This document shows positions 43,488 through 52,619 of a stretch of DNA of 64,000 bases, in pieces (the first letter of the stretch is position 1; each line of letters opens with the position of its first letter). The position numbers and the translations under genes were made by a program. This stretch comes from JAAURS01 sp044923475 (GTDB lineage Bacteria; Cyanobacteriota; Cyanobacteriia; Thermosynechococcales; Thermosynechococcaceae): positions 3,596,001 to 3,660,000 of the forward strand of contig NZ_CP137338.1 of NCBI RefSeq assembly GCF_044923475.1, in the 5' to 3' direction. The notes below the pieces were generated by a model, which worked only from the letters and a program-made list of their open reading frames with translations, was not told the origin of the DNA and ran no database searches.

Positions 43488-44132
43488 GTGGCTAATATTG
43501 CCGTCATCGACTACGACATGGGGAATCTCCACTCGGCCTGTAAAGGGCTAGAGACAGCAGGCGCTAAAACCTCCGTAACCGATCGAGCCGCCGACTTGCG
43601 CGCTGCCGATGCAGTCGTTCTACCCGGCGTAGGGTCTTTCGACCCGGCCATGCAGCATCTTCAAGAACGCGGTTTAGTTCCCATCATCCAGGAGATCGTT
43701 GCGAGCGGAAAGCCTTTTTTAGGAATCTGCCTTGGGCTGCAAATTTTGTTTGAGAGAAGCGACGAAGGCCAAGAGCCGGGGCTGGGCATTTTCCCCGGCA
43801 CGATCGAGCGGTTCCGATCCGAACCGAACCTCACCATTCCCCACATGGGCTGGAACCAATTGGACTTCACCCAGCCGAATCTAGCGCTGTGGAACTCTCT
43901 TCCGGCTAATCCGTGGGTCTACTTCGTCCATTCTTACTACGTGGTCCCCACGGACCCGACCTTGACCGCAGCGACCGCGACCCACGGGAGCCAGACCGTG
44001 ACGGCAGCGATCGCCCGAGATAACGTCATGGCGGTTCAGTTCCATCCAGAAAAGTCTTCCGATGCGGGTCTCCAAATTTTGGCCAATTTTGTCGCGATGG
44101 TGCAGCAGCAGCAGCTCGTAGGCGCTGTTTAG
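43488..44132 (+). CDS. hisH: Imidazole glycerol phosphate synthase glutaminase subunit HisH
   Basis: 214 residues from GTG at 43488, supported by AAAGGAG 7 bases upstream. Class I glutamine amidotransferase that supplies ammonia to HisF in histidine synthesis. Catalytic Cys in GICLGLQ and the His/Glu pair in QFHPEKS are visible; YDMGNLHS and PGVGSFD are HisH marks. hisF is not adjacent. rsmD begins 12 bp downstream, and two glycosyltransferase genes follow tightly. Confidence 0.95.
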   Translation: MANIAVIDYDMGNLHSACKGLETAGAKTSVTDRAADLRAADAVVLPGVGSFDPAMQHLQERGLVPIIQEIVASGKPFLGICLGLQILFERSDEGQEPGLGIFPGTIERFRSEPNLTIPHMGWNQLDFTQPNLALWNSLPANPWVYFVHSYYVVPTDPTLTAATATHGSQTVTAAIARDNVMAVQFHPEKSSDAGLQILANFVAMVQQQQLVGAV

Positions 44133-44144
44133 CGGGTTAGACCA

Positions 44145-44702
44145 GTGAGACCTCGAGGCAAGCAGACCATCCAAAGCGTTGCAGGGCCGGACACTCGGCC
44201 CACGACATCCCGCGTGCGCGAGGCTGTCTTCAATATCTGGCAGTTTGAAATTGCCGATTGCCGCTGGCTGGACCTGTGCGCTGGCACGGGTGCGATGGGG
44301 GCTGAAGCGCTTCGTCGCGGAGCGTCGATTGTCGTGGGGATCGAGCAGGCCGGACGGGCCTGTGCTGCGATCCAGCAAAACTGGCGGAAACTAGCCCGTC
44401 CCGAGCAGCAGGTGCAGATTTTGCAGGTGGATGTCCTGCGCGGGTTAGGGCAATTGGTCGGTCGGCAATTCGACCGGATTTATTTCGATCCCCCCTACGG
44501 CTGCGATTTCTACGAAGCGGCGATCGCCGCGATTGCGACCTACGACTTACTCAGTCCTGCGGGCGTATTGGCGGTGGAGCATCGTAAATCCAGAGGACTG
44601 CCAAGCCTGTCTGGAACGTTAATCGCCACTCAGACGCGCAACTATGGCACTACGGCATTGACGTTTTATCAAACCGCCGCACGTTTGACAACTAAGGGCT
44701 AG
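44145..44702 (+). CDS. rsmD: 16S rRNA (guanine966-N2)-methyltransferase RsmD
   Basis: 185 residues from a GTG at 44145. AdoMet-dependent methylation of G966 of 16S rRNA. DLCAGTGAMGAEALRRGA is the AdoMet motif, and IYFDPPYG is the N6/N2-methyltransferase catalytic motif (D/N-PPY). The N-terminal TRPTTSRVREAVFNI is typical. Located 12 bp after hisH and 3 bp before the GT39 gene, hence probably in one transcript. Confidence 0.94.
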   Translation: MRPRGKQTIQSVAGPDTRPTTSRVREAVFNIWQFEIADCRWLDLCAGTGAMGAEALRRGASIVVGIEQAGRACAAIQQNWRKLARPEQQVQILQVDVLRGLGQLVGRQFDRIYFDPPYGCDFYEAAIAAIATYDLLSPAGVLAVEHRKSRGLPSLSGTLIATQTRNYGTTALTFYQTAARLTTKG

Positions 44703-44705
44703 CTC

Positions 44706-46499
44706 GTGATAGAAACCCTCTCCATTCAGTTGAAGCGTCTAGGGCACTATGCGGTCTATCGATCTATTGCATTGCCCCTTGGAATACTGTTTGTCATCCT
44801 CGTCTTGACGATCTCTCCTGTCGGCGAATTCCCCCTCAACGACGACTGGATCTATACCAAAACCGTCCAGCATTTGTTAGAGACGGGTCAGTATCGAGCG
44901 CATCCATACATTAATGCGACCCTTGTTGCCCAAAGTTATTGGGGGGCGCTCTTTTGCAAAATTTTTGGCTTTAGCTTCACCATCCTGCGGGTTTCAACCC
45001 TGGTGTTGGCTTTTGCGAATGCTTGGGCCGTGGCTAAAAGCGGCATCGTTCTGGGATTTTCTCGAAATCTAGCACTCCTGTGCGGAGCGGTCGTGGCGAC
45101 CAGCCCCTTGGTGCTGCAGCTTTCCTATAGTTTTATGTCGGACGTACCGTTTTTGGCCCTGTCAAACCTCTCTGGGTTGTGCTTTTTGAAGGCCCTCCGC
45201 CAACCGAAACCTCAGTGGGTGGCTTGGGGAAGCATTGCTGCGGCCTTAGCCTTTCTCGTCAGACAATTTGGCATTCTGCTCCCCGTTGCCTTTGCCATCG
45301 CGATCGCCCTGCTCGTTTGGCGCAAGCGCTACGCGCCCTCTAAATCCACGATCGCGGCCTTGCTCCTGCCTTGGATTGCGGTAGCTGGCATCTACGTCGT
45401 TTGGGGCGATGCTTTGGCTTCAGATACCCCACTGCTAGAAACCAGTCAGTCCTTGGCCGGTCCCCTCCTCGATAGCGCGCGCCACATCCCACTTGCACTG
45501 TGCTATGTGGGCTTGTTTGCTCTCCCCTTGGGGGTCGGTCGGCTGATTCAAATCGTTCAAAAGCAAGAGTGCTGGACTCCCAGGCAGCGAACGCTCTGGA
45601 TTGGATTTTGCGGGGTTTCGCTGTTTGTATTTTGGCTGCCCCAACTGCTCTATTGGATTGCGAAGCTAGCCTTTGGGCGCGAAGCCCTGTGGCTCCGCCG
45701 ATATCCGTACCGCATGCCATTGACCCTTTATAAATCGCTTTTAGACCTTGGCTTGGGGCCCCTCCAACTTCCCGATCCGCAGTTCCAGCCCACCGTTCAG
45801 ATCCGCGAGTGGTGGTGGCCGATTACGTTGGCGGCTTTGTGCGTGGCAGGGTTGCTGTTTGTCTCGGTGGTGAATCGGTATCGACAGCAGCAAGATTCGG
45901 AACAGACCCAATCCCTCGAACGGCAAAATCAAGATTTATTTTTGCTGGTCTGGGCGTTGTTGTCCCTTGCCGCTACCTATAATCCCTTTCGAGCCGTCAT
46001 GGTAGATCGGTACCTGCTGGTTCCCCTGGTTCCATTTATCTTGCTACTGGGGCGAGATCTGATGCAGGTCGAAGCAAAAGTGTCCTTTAAACCGATGGCG
46101 ATTAGCGCGCTGGCGATCGCTTTATTTAGCGTCGGCAGCCTTCAAGAATACTTGGCCTGGAACCAGACCGCATGGATCGCCCACCATCGCCTCGAGACGA
46201 AGTATCGGGTATCGTCCCAAGCGGTAGCGGGGATTGACACATTCAACGGCTGGTTTAACAGCGAAGCCTACATGCAGCGCTACAATACGCGAAGCTGGTG
46301 GGATGTCGGCAAACGGGGCGGCAGTCCGTGGGCGCTAGACGATCAGTATGCGATCGCCAGTGTCGAACCTCGAGCTGGCTATGAAGTTCTAGAGCGGATC
46401 CCTTACTTCTCTTGGCTGGGCATGAAACAGCGTTCGATCGCCATCTTCAAACGATCGAGTTTTAATCCGCCAACGCTCGGCCAGCCCCGATCCGGCTAA
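44706..46499 (+). CDS. GT39-like (ArnT/PMT type) membrane glycosyltransferase
   Basis: 597 residues from GTG at 44706. About ten to twelve membrane helices. The first extracytoplasmic loop has FPLNDDWIY, containing the acidic catalytic site expected of GT39 enzymes that use polyprenyl-phosphate sugars. A second conserved place is the FMSDVPFL segment after helix 3-4. It likely transfers a sugar to a lipid or protein outside the cytoplasmic membrane. Starts 3 bp after rsmD. Confidence 0.85.
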   Translation: MIETLSIQLKRLGHYAVYRSIALPLGILFVILVLTISPVGEFPLNDDWIYTKTVQHLLETGQYRAHPYINATLVAQSYWGALFCKIFGFSFTILRVSTLVLAFANAWAVAKSGIVLGFSRNLALLCGAVVATSPLVLQLSYSFMSDVPFLALSNLSGLCFLKALRQPKPQWVAWGSIAAALAFLVRQFGILLPVAFAIAIALLVWRKRYAPSKSTIAALLLPWIAVAGIYVVWGDALASDTPLLETSQSLAGPLLDSARHIPLALCYVGLFALPLGVGRLIQIVQKQECWTPRQRTLWIGFCGVSLFVFWLPQLLYWIAKLAFGREALWLRRYPYRMPLTLYKSLLDLGLGPLQLPDPQFQPTVQIREWWWPITLAALCVAGLLFVSVVNRYRQQQDSEQTQSLERQNQDLFLLVWALLSLAATYNPFRAVMVDRYLLVPLVPFILLLGRDLMQVEAKVSFKPMAISALAIALFSVGSLQEYLAWNQTAWIAHHRLETKYRVSSQAVAGIDTFNGWFNSEAYMQRYNTRSWWDVGKRGGSPWALDDQYAIASVEPRAGYEVLERIPYFSWLGMKQRSIAIFKRSSFNPPTLGQPRSG

Positions 46500-46601
46500 C
46501 CTTTGCGGCCTAAAAATTTGGGGTCGAGGGCCTTTCTCCCTTGCGAGTCGGCCCATGCTCCATTCCAGCTTTTCTTTTCATTGTCGTGGAGTCATTGCAG
46601 C

Positions 46602-47720
46602 GTGAACGTTACATTTGTAATTCCCCACGACAGTTTTGCGGGCGGCGTGCGAGTGGTGGCCGTTTACGCTCAGCGGCTTCAGCAGCGGGGACATTGCGTT
46701 ACAGTCGTCTCCGCTCCGCTGCCGCGTCCGAAGCTGCGACAGCGGTTGAAAGCATTCCTCCAACCCCAGTCCGTTCCTCCTAAAGCTGAAGGTTCTTACT
46801 TCGACTCGATTGGCGTAGACTGCCGCTGCTTAGATCGGTACCGTCCGCTGCGCGATAGCGACCTGCCGGATGCCGATGTTGTCGTCGCCACTTGGTGGGA
46901 AACTGCCGAGTGGATTGCACCACTATCCGCTGCAAAAGGAGCAAAGGTTTATTTCATCCAGCATCACGAGGTATTCGAGTATCTACCCAAACGTCGCGTT
47001 GAGGCGACGTATCGCCTGCCGTTTTATCGAATCGCCGTGGCGCAATGGTTGGTCGATATTCTGCGCGATCGCTATCAGGCGCAGCAGGTCGCTTTAGTTC
47101 CGAATGGGGTTGACTTAACGCGATTTTACAGTTCGCCTCGCAGCAAAGCACCCGTCCCAACTGTTGGTGTTGTCTATACCGCAACGCCTTGGAAGGGAAT
47201 AGATATAGCATTACAGGCATTTCAGCGCGCCCTTCAGGATCTCCCGCAATTGCGATTGGTGGCCTTTGGGACGGAACAGATCGCTGCCGAACTGCCGCTG
47301 CCGGAAAATGCCCAATATTTTTTTCGACCTGCCCAGGAACAACTGAAACATATTTACGCCCAGTGCGACGCATGGCTCTTTAGCAGTCGGACGGAGGGGT
47401 TTGGTTTGCCCATTTTAGAAGCAATGGCCTGCCGCACTCCAGTCATTGCCGCACCCACTGGTGCGGCACCAGAACTGTTGAGCAATGGCGGCGGCCTTTT
47501 ACTGGACGGGAACGATCCCGCACTGATGGCTGAAGCGATTCGCCGTATTTGTACCCTTGATGTCAAGGAATGGCAACAGCTTTCGGAAAAGGCGTATCAG
47601 ACAGCCTCTCAGCAAAGTTGGGAAAACGCGACTCGCGACTTTGAGACAGCACTCAAGGACGCGATCGCCCAGCCGCGACAAGACGACAGCCGCTCCAAAA
47701 CCGATCGTCTTCTGCCATAG
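46602..47720 (+). CDS. GT4-family glycosyltransferase
   Basis: 372 residues from a GTG at 46602 where the protein begins (M)NVTFVIPHDSFAGGVRVV; the frame extends upstream to 46503 but with a non-family 33-residue leader from TTG. GT-B fold: N-terminal Rossmann part with PHDSFAGG, then LVPNGVDLTRF, and the donor-binding E-x7-E motif SRTEGFGLPILEAMACRTPVI. Retaining enzyme using a nucleotide-sugar donor; acceptor unknown. Confidence 0.9.
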   Translation: MNVTFVIPHDSFAGGVRVVAVYAQRLQQRGHCVTVVSAPLPRPKLRQRLKAFLQPQSVPPKAEGSYFDSIGVDCRCLDRYRPLRDSDLPDADVVVATWWETAEWIAPLSAAKGAKVYFIQHHEVFEYLPKRRVEATYRLPFYRIAVAQWLVDILRDRYQAQQVALVPNGVDLTRFYSSPRSKAPVPTVGVVYTATPWKGIDIALQAFQRALQDLPQLRLVAFGTEQIAAELPLPENAQYFFRPAQEQLKHIYAQCDAWLFSSRTEGFGLPILEAMACRTPVIAAPTGAAPELLSNGGGLLLDGNDPALMAEAIRRICTLDVKEWQQLSEKAYQTASQQSWENATRDFETALKDAIAQPRQDDSRSKTDRLLP

Positions 47721-48109
47721 ACCATCGGACGCGCCACGCGATAGATTGAAACAACCGAAACTTTCCCGATCGCGACGATCTGAAAATATACATTTTTCTT
47801 TTGTTACAAAAAAGATAGGAAGTCAAACCCGTCCAAAGTAAGGTTGACGGATTGGGCTTGGCTGTATCAACATTCTTATTTATTCCCGGTAATATTGCCC
47901 CTATCTGTTAAGACGATCGATGAGTTTGGGTAGATTAAGTGATATGCCTGAACTCATCCGATATCGAAACCTGCTCAGATATGCTCTCTATAGATATGGT
48001 CTATTAGATCGGTAAATTCCTGGCACGAACTGCACTGTCAGGTCAGTGAGTTTTTATTTAATAGAAAAAAATATCTTCAATCCCACCGGGGTAGGAACCT
48101 TTGTCAGCG
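47721..48109. other. Intergenic region before the GT2 gene
   Basis: 390 bp, AT-richer than the flanking genes, with no frame supported as a gene. It contains several T/A-rich patches (around 47789-47816 and 47870-47890) and presumably the promoter of the amino-sugar gene group beginning at 48110. A short CCGTC/GACGG inverted pair lies at about 47830-47850. Nothing else recognisable. Confidence 0.6.
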
Positions 48110-49279
48110 ATGAAGTCGTTAGAAAACTTTCAGAAGCCACGTCCCGCATACCCTGCGCATCTTCTAAAGACCTCAGATGCTTCCTACGAAGACAGGCAGG
48201 AGAAGGAGAGATTACCTCTACTGGTTTCTCTAGTCATTCCTGCTTACAACGAAGGCAATATTTTACAAGAAAACCTAGATCGGATCGAGCAATACACGCT
48301 GCAAGAGAATCGGTCTTTCTGCTGGGAGTTTGTAATTGTCAATGATGGCAGCAGCGACAATACAGGAGCTATTGCGACTCAGTTCTCCCGACATAAGTCT
48401 AACGTTTTAATCGTTCACCATCCCTGCAACCTGGGTTTGGGACAAGCTTTAAAGTCAGGGTTCGCATACGCCCAAGGGGACTACATTATTACATTGGATG
48501 TAGATCTGAGTTACGCTCCATACCACATTGAGATTTTGCTCGAAAAAATTGTAGAAACTCAAGCCCAAATCGTAGTGGCATCTCCTTATATGGAAGGGGG
48601 ACAAGTTTCAAACGTTCCGTACCTCAGAAAAGAACTGAGCGTTTGGGCGAATCGCTTCCTTGCCACAACTGCCAAGCACAGTCTCTGTACGTTTACCGGA
48701 ATGGTGCGCGTCTATGAAGGAAATTTTTTAAAGGGCCTCAATTTAAAGGCCAACGGGATGGATATCAACCCAGAAATCATTCATAAAGCACAGCTTCTGG
48801 GTGCGCGTATCGAAGAAGTTCCCGCCCATCTAGACTGGTCTGCCGAACGCCTAGAGTCCATCCAGAGAAGGCCGCGAAAGTCAAAAAGCCGGGCCTCAAG
48901 CATGAAAATATTTCGCCATACTTGGGCCATTCTTTTCTACGGGTTTATCTTTCGACCCGTCATGTTTTTCATTCTGCCCAGCCTTGTTTTATTTTTACTG
49001 TCGCTTTATGCCAACGCATGGGTTCTGATTCACTGCTGGACGAATTATCAAATCCTGGCTCAATCCACTCCTTATCCCGACCCGACGGTGGCTGTAGCCG
49101 AGGCCTTTCAGCAGGCACCCCATGCATTCGCGATCGGAGGGATGACGTTAATGCTGTCGATTCAGCTGTTTAGTTTGGGCATTCTAGCCGTTCAAAGTAA
49201 AAGCTACTTTGAGGAGATATTTTATTTGGCTAGCGCAATTTATCGTCAAAATTCCAGTTCGCGGTCGAACAAAAATTAA
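48110..49279 (+). CDS. GT2-family glycosyltransferase, DPM1-like with C-terminal membrane helices
   Basis: 389 residues from ATG 48110; an in-frame TTG at 48101 has AGGA at good spacing and is a real alternative. The GT-A domain shows SLVIPAYNEG, VNDGSSDNT and the metal-binding D-x-D in LDVDLSY; the C-terminal third has two membrane helices (about 275-300 and 345-370). This resembles dolichyl/polyprenyl-phosphate hexosyl- or mannosyltransferases, which would make a lipid-linked donor for the GT39 enzyme encoded 3.4 kb upstream. Confidence 0.9.
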   Translation: MKSLENFQKPRPAYPAHLLKTSDASYEDRQEKERLPLLVSLVIPAYNEGNILQENLDRIEQYTLQENRSFCWEFVIVNDGSSDNTGAIATQFSRHKSNVLIVHHPCNLGLGQALKSGFAYAQGDYIITLDVDLSYAPYHIEILLEKIVETQAQIVVASPYMEGGQVSNVPYLRKELSVWANRFLATTAKHSLCTFTGMVRVYEGNFLKGLNLKANGMDINPEIIHKAQLLGARIEEVPAHLDWSAERLESIQRRPRKSKSRASSMKIFRHTWAILFYGFIFRPVMFFILPSLVLFLLSLYANAWVLIHCWTNYQILAQSTPYPDPTVAVAEAFQQAPHAFAIGGMTLMLSIQLFSLGILAVQSKSYFEEIFYLASAIYRQNSSSRSNKN

Positions 49280-49367
49280 GATGATGAATTTTAATCTAAA
49301 CACGAGTTAAATCCGGCATTTGGCAAGAGTTTTGATTGATATACAACGGACAAAAAAGGATATTGAG

Positions 49368-50597
49368 ATGGTCGTTCAAAATTATCGCTTGACGTTGCCT
49401 TCCGACCAAGATACATCGGGTCGCACCCTCGGAGCGGAAGAGATTCAGCTGCTCGCGCAGGCAATTGGCAGCGGGACGCTGACCAGTACCAAGGGGACTT
49501 TTGTCAAGCAGCTCGAGCGAGACTTTGCCGACCTGATTGGCGTCAAATACGCCTATGCTTGCGCGTCGGGATCGGCTGCGGTCCATACGGCGATCGCCGC
49601 CATCGACCCCGAACCCGGCGATGAAATCATCACGACTTCGATTACCGATATGGGCGCTTTAACACCCATTCTTTATCAGACGGCCATTCCAGTGTTTGCC
49701 GACGTGGACCCGCGCACTTGGAACGTGACAGCAGAAACCATTGAGAAATGCATCAGCGATCGCACCAAAGCAATCGTCGTCACCCATTTATTTGGCAACC
49801 CCTGCGAGATGGCGGAAATTATGGCCCTTGCCGACGCGCGAGGCATTCCGGTCATTGAAGACAGCGCTCAAGGCTTTTTAGCGACCCATAACGGCCAAGC
49901 CATGGGCGGGATCGGGACGATTGGCTGCTTTAGCCTCCAGCAAGGCAAGCACATCACCACGGGAGAGGGCGGGATTGTGACCACCAACGACGAAGCCTTT
50001 GCTCGGCGGATGTTTTTGTTCGTCAATAAGGCTTTTGGATACGGCGATCCCAAGCCGGACCATTACTTTATTGCGCCCAATTACCGCATGTGCGAGTTGC
50101 AAGGCGCGGTGGCAGTCGCCCAGCTTTCCAAGCTGAAAGATATTGTAGCCAGACGCCAGGCCAGCGCGCGAAAGCTCACGGAACAGTTGCAGGGAATTGC
50201 TGGTATTGAAACCCCTTGGCAGGATCCTCGCAACACTCACGTTTACTGGAAGTATTGCCTGAGCGTGGACGCCCAGTTCATCCATGAGGGAGCCATCGGT
50301 TTGGCCAAACGCCTTAAGGAAGACTTTGGCATTTTCTCGGCACCGAGGTACATCCAAAAACCCGCCTTTCAGTGCGAAGTGATTCAAAATCAGCGCACCT
50401 TTGGCAATTCGCGCTTTCCGTTTAACTTAGCCCGTCCAGAAGCCGTAGATTACAGCCCGGAGAAATTTCCCGGTACGTTTGCGGGCTTAGAGCGGGTGCT
50501 GGTTTTGCCCTGGAACGAAGCCTATACCGACGAGCACATTGACTATATCGCGCGGGCCATTAAAACGGCGATCGCGCAATTGTCCAGCCAGTCGTAA
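49368..50597 (+). CDS. DegT/DnrJ/EryC1/StrS-family sugar aminotransferase
   Basis: 409 residues from the ATG at 49368, with AAGGA 7 bases upstream; the frame extends to a TTG at 49320. PLP-dependent aminotransferase of nucleotide-linked keto sugars. Seen: ACASGSAAVHTAI, VIEDSAQGF and the PLP-lysine in QQGKHITTGEGG. The following Gfo/Idh gene would supply a keto-sugar, as in WbpB/WbpE or KanD2/KanS2 pairs. Exact sugar and carbon position are not decidable. Confidence 0.92.
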   Translation: MVVQNYRLTLPSDQDTSGRTLGAEEIQLLAQAIGSGTLTSTKGTFVKQLERDFADLIGVKYAYACASGSAAVHTAIAAIDPEPGDEIITTSITDMGALTPILYQTAIPVFADVDPRTWNVTAETIEKCISDRTKAIVVTHLFGNPCEMAEIMALADARGIPVIEDSAQGFLATHNGQAMGGIGTIGCFSLQQGKHITTGEGGIVTTNDEAFARRMFLFVNKAFGYGDPKPDHYFIAPNYRMCELQGAVAVAQLSKLKDIVARRQASARKLTEQLQGIAGIETPWQDPRNTHVYWKYCLSVDAQFIHEGAIGLAKRLKEDFGIFSAPRYIQKPAFQCEVIQNQRTFGNSRFPFNLARPEAVDYSPEKFPGTFAGLERVLVLPWNEAYTDEHIDYIARAIKTAIAQLSSQS

Positions 50598-50707
50598 GAA
50601 CAAGCCCAGCAATTCATCGATGGGTTGACCTTGGCAACTTTGCCAATACCTGCTCTGACCGACCGATCCGTTTGCATTATTCAATCGTTAACTGAGGGGA
50701 ATCGAGA

Positions 50708-51727
50708 ATGTCTGAAAAAACGATTAAATTTGGGCTGGTAGGAGCGGGCGGCATCGCGCAAGCCTACGTACAAGCCTTCGGGCAAAGCGAGGTGGCTGAA
50801 TTAGCGGCGATCGCCGACGTTCGCGCTGAGGCGGCATCCGCGATGGCAGAGACGGCGGGGTGTCGATCGTTTCGGTCTCATCAGGAGATGATTGCCAATA
50901 CCGAACTGGATGCGGTGGTGGTCTGTACGCCCCCTTCAACCCATCCCGATATCTGCATCGATTTGGTGCAGCAGGGCAAGCACGTTTTGTGCGAAAAGCC
51001 TTTCAGCATCACGATTCAGAGCGCGCTAGATATGAAAGCTGCCGCCCAAGAAATGGGCGTGTTGTTGACCATGGCTTCTAAATTTCGCTATGCCGAAGAT
51101 GTGATTCGAGCGAAAAGTATTGTCGAATCCGGCATTTTGGGCGAAATTGTTTTGTTTGAGAATGCGTTTACCTCCCGCGTGGATATGTCCGACCGTTGGA
51201 ATGCCGATCCTGCCATCAGCGGTGGCGGGGTGTTAATCGACAACGGCACGCACTCGGTCGATATCATGCGATATTTCTTAGGCCCGCTGTCAGAAATTCA
51301 CGTCGTTGAAGGCAAGCGAACTCAGCACCTTGCAGTGGAAGATACGGTGCGGATTTTTGCCCAGAGCAAAACTGGAGTGATGGGCAATGTGGATTTGTCT
51401 TGGAGTATCAATAAGGAACTGGATTACTACCTGCGAATTTACGGGTCTGAGGGTACAATTTCTGTCGGTTGGAAGGAGTCTAAGTACCGTCAAAGTTCCA
51501 GTCAAGGTTGGGTGGTATTTGGGCGGGGGTACAACAAAGTCCAGTCGTTCCGCAGTCAAATCGAAAATTTCTCGAAAGCGATTCTGAAACAGGAACCGCT
51601 GCTGATTGCGGTAGAAGATGCGATCGCCTCGGTGGAAGCGATAGAAGCAGCCTACCGATCTCTCGATCGAGACCACTGGACTCCCATTTCCTCGTTTATG
51701 GCGGAGAGTGCGATGGCATTCGCCTAA
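50708..51727 (+). CDS. Gfo/Idh/MocA-family oxidoreductase
   Basis: 339 residues, ATG preceded by GAGGGG. NAD(P)-binding N-terminal domain with GLVGAGGIAQAYV, the family motif CEKPF, and the substrate domain containing SGGGVLIDNGTHSVDIMRYF with the catalytic-type Asp and His. Oxidises or reduces a sugar or sugar nucleotide. With the aminotransferase 110 bp upstream it probably forms a two-step amino-sugar route. Confidence 0.93.
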   Translation: MSEKTIKFGLVGAGGIAQAYVQAFGQSEVAELAAIADVRAEAASAMAETAGCRSFRSHQEMIANTELDAVVVCTPPSTHPDICIDLVQQGKHVLCEKPFSITIQSALDMKAAAQEMGVLLTMASKFRYAEDVIRAKSIVESGILGEIVLFENAFTSRVDMSDRWNADPAISGGGVLIDNGTHSVDIMRYFLGPLSEIHVVEGKRTQHLAVEDTVRIFAQSKTGVMGNVDLSWSINKELDYYLRIYGSEGTISVGWKESKYRQSSSQGWVVFGRGYNKVQSFRSQIENFSKAILKQEPLLIAVEDAIASVEAIEAAYRSLDRDHWTPISSFMAESAMAFA

Positions 51728-51753
51728 TTTCCAATAAGTGGTTGGGATAGGTC

Positions 51754-51780
51754 GTGGTTCGGCAAACCTTACCGAACCAC
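51754..51780. terminator. Possible bidirectional terminator hairpin
   Basis: GTGGTTCGG (51754-51762) and CCGAACCAC (51772-51780) form a perfect 9-bp stem with a 9-base loop, positioned between the ends of two convergent genes (51727 and 51820). Position fits a shared stop; the T run after the stem is missing, so efficiency is uncertain. Confidence 0.5.
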
Positions 51781-51819
51781 CTTGGCACATTATTGAGGTA
51801 TATTGCAGTCAATAATCCT

Positions 51820-52431
51820 CTAATCTTGTTTCGCTAATTTTCTAAAAACCTGCCAGAAAAATGTAATGGGCGAAACCGCGATCGTGCCAATTGCCAATAG
51901 CAGCCAAACGATCGAAAACAACCCAAATTGCAGCTTGCCTTTCATGCCAAACCTCACTAACGTCTCCATCCAGTACCGCTTGTTTAGGGCGGAAATTGCT
52001 GGCGGCCTAGATGCGACGGGAAGGCCAGCCTCTTTTAATTCTGGAGAATAGAGAGGATCGTCGGGCAAAAGATTGAGTTCGCTGGCGATCTCGCTGGCTT
52101 GCTGTATTGCTGAGAAGCTCTTTTGGACTTTGCCATTAAATGAATAGAGCGAAGCTAAAGCTTGCAACGTGCCGATCGCACCTCGTCGATCGCCTGCTTC
52201 TCGTTGCAGGACCAATGCTTTTTCGTAGCTGACTTGCGATTGTTTGTATTGCTTGAGGGAGAACAGCGCGCTGCCGCGCAGCGCCCAAGCTTCATGGGTA
52301 TCTGAATTGATTTTAAGCGCTCGATCGAAGCTGATAACGGCTTGTTCGTATTGTTTCGCATCATTCTGCGCTTTTCCCGCTTGATAACAACTGTCGTAGC
52401 TATCAGGTGAAGAGAATGGTTGCTCGATCAT
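51820..52431 (-). CDS. TPR protein with C-terminal membrane helix
   Basis: 203 residues from ATG 52431 (TTG two codons earlier). Two to three TPR motifs (15-110; QYEQAVISFDRALKI, ALRGSALFSLKQYKQSQVSYE) followed by a helical spacer and a single strong hydrophobic segment near 170-190 (LQFGLFSIVWLLLAIGTIAV). Probably a membrane-anchored scaffold; partner unknown. Confidence 0.75.
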   Translation of the reverse strand: MIEQPFSSPDSYDSCYQAGKAQNDAKQYEQAVISFDRALKINSDTHEAWALRGSALFSLKQYKQSQVSYEKALVLQREAGDRRGAIGTLQALASLYSFNGKVQKSFSAIQQASEIASELNLLPDDPLYSPELKEAGLPVASRPPAISALNKRYWMETLVRFGMKGKLQFGLFSIVWLLLAIGTIAVSPITFFWQVFRKLAKQD

Positions 52432-52619
52432 GATCAACTTTTAACGAAAGCTCTCGGCCTAGTCGCACGGGTATGAGTAGCATCTTACTGCTTGCCATAA
52501 TCTTGGGATAATAATTTTTCGAAAGCTGCTGTTCGGACCTGCTTGCTTTAGTCCTCCACCCTCGCTCGTACCGCGCTCCTGAAAAGCGTCCTAAACAAGG
52601 GGGCAACGACTACCCTCAC

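Noticed and set aside
48046..48345. 99-codon plus-strand frame overlapping the GT2 start
   Set aside because: Overlaps the conserved N-terminus of the glycosyltransferase in another frame; no likeness to known proteins.
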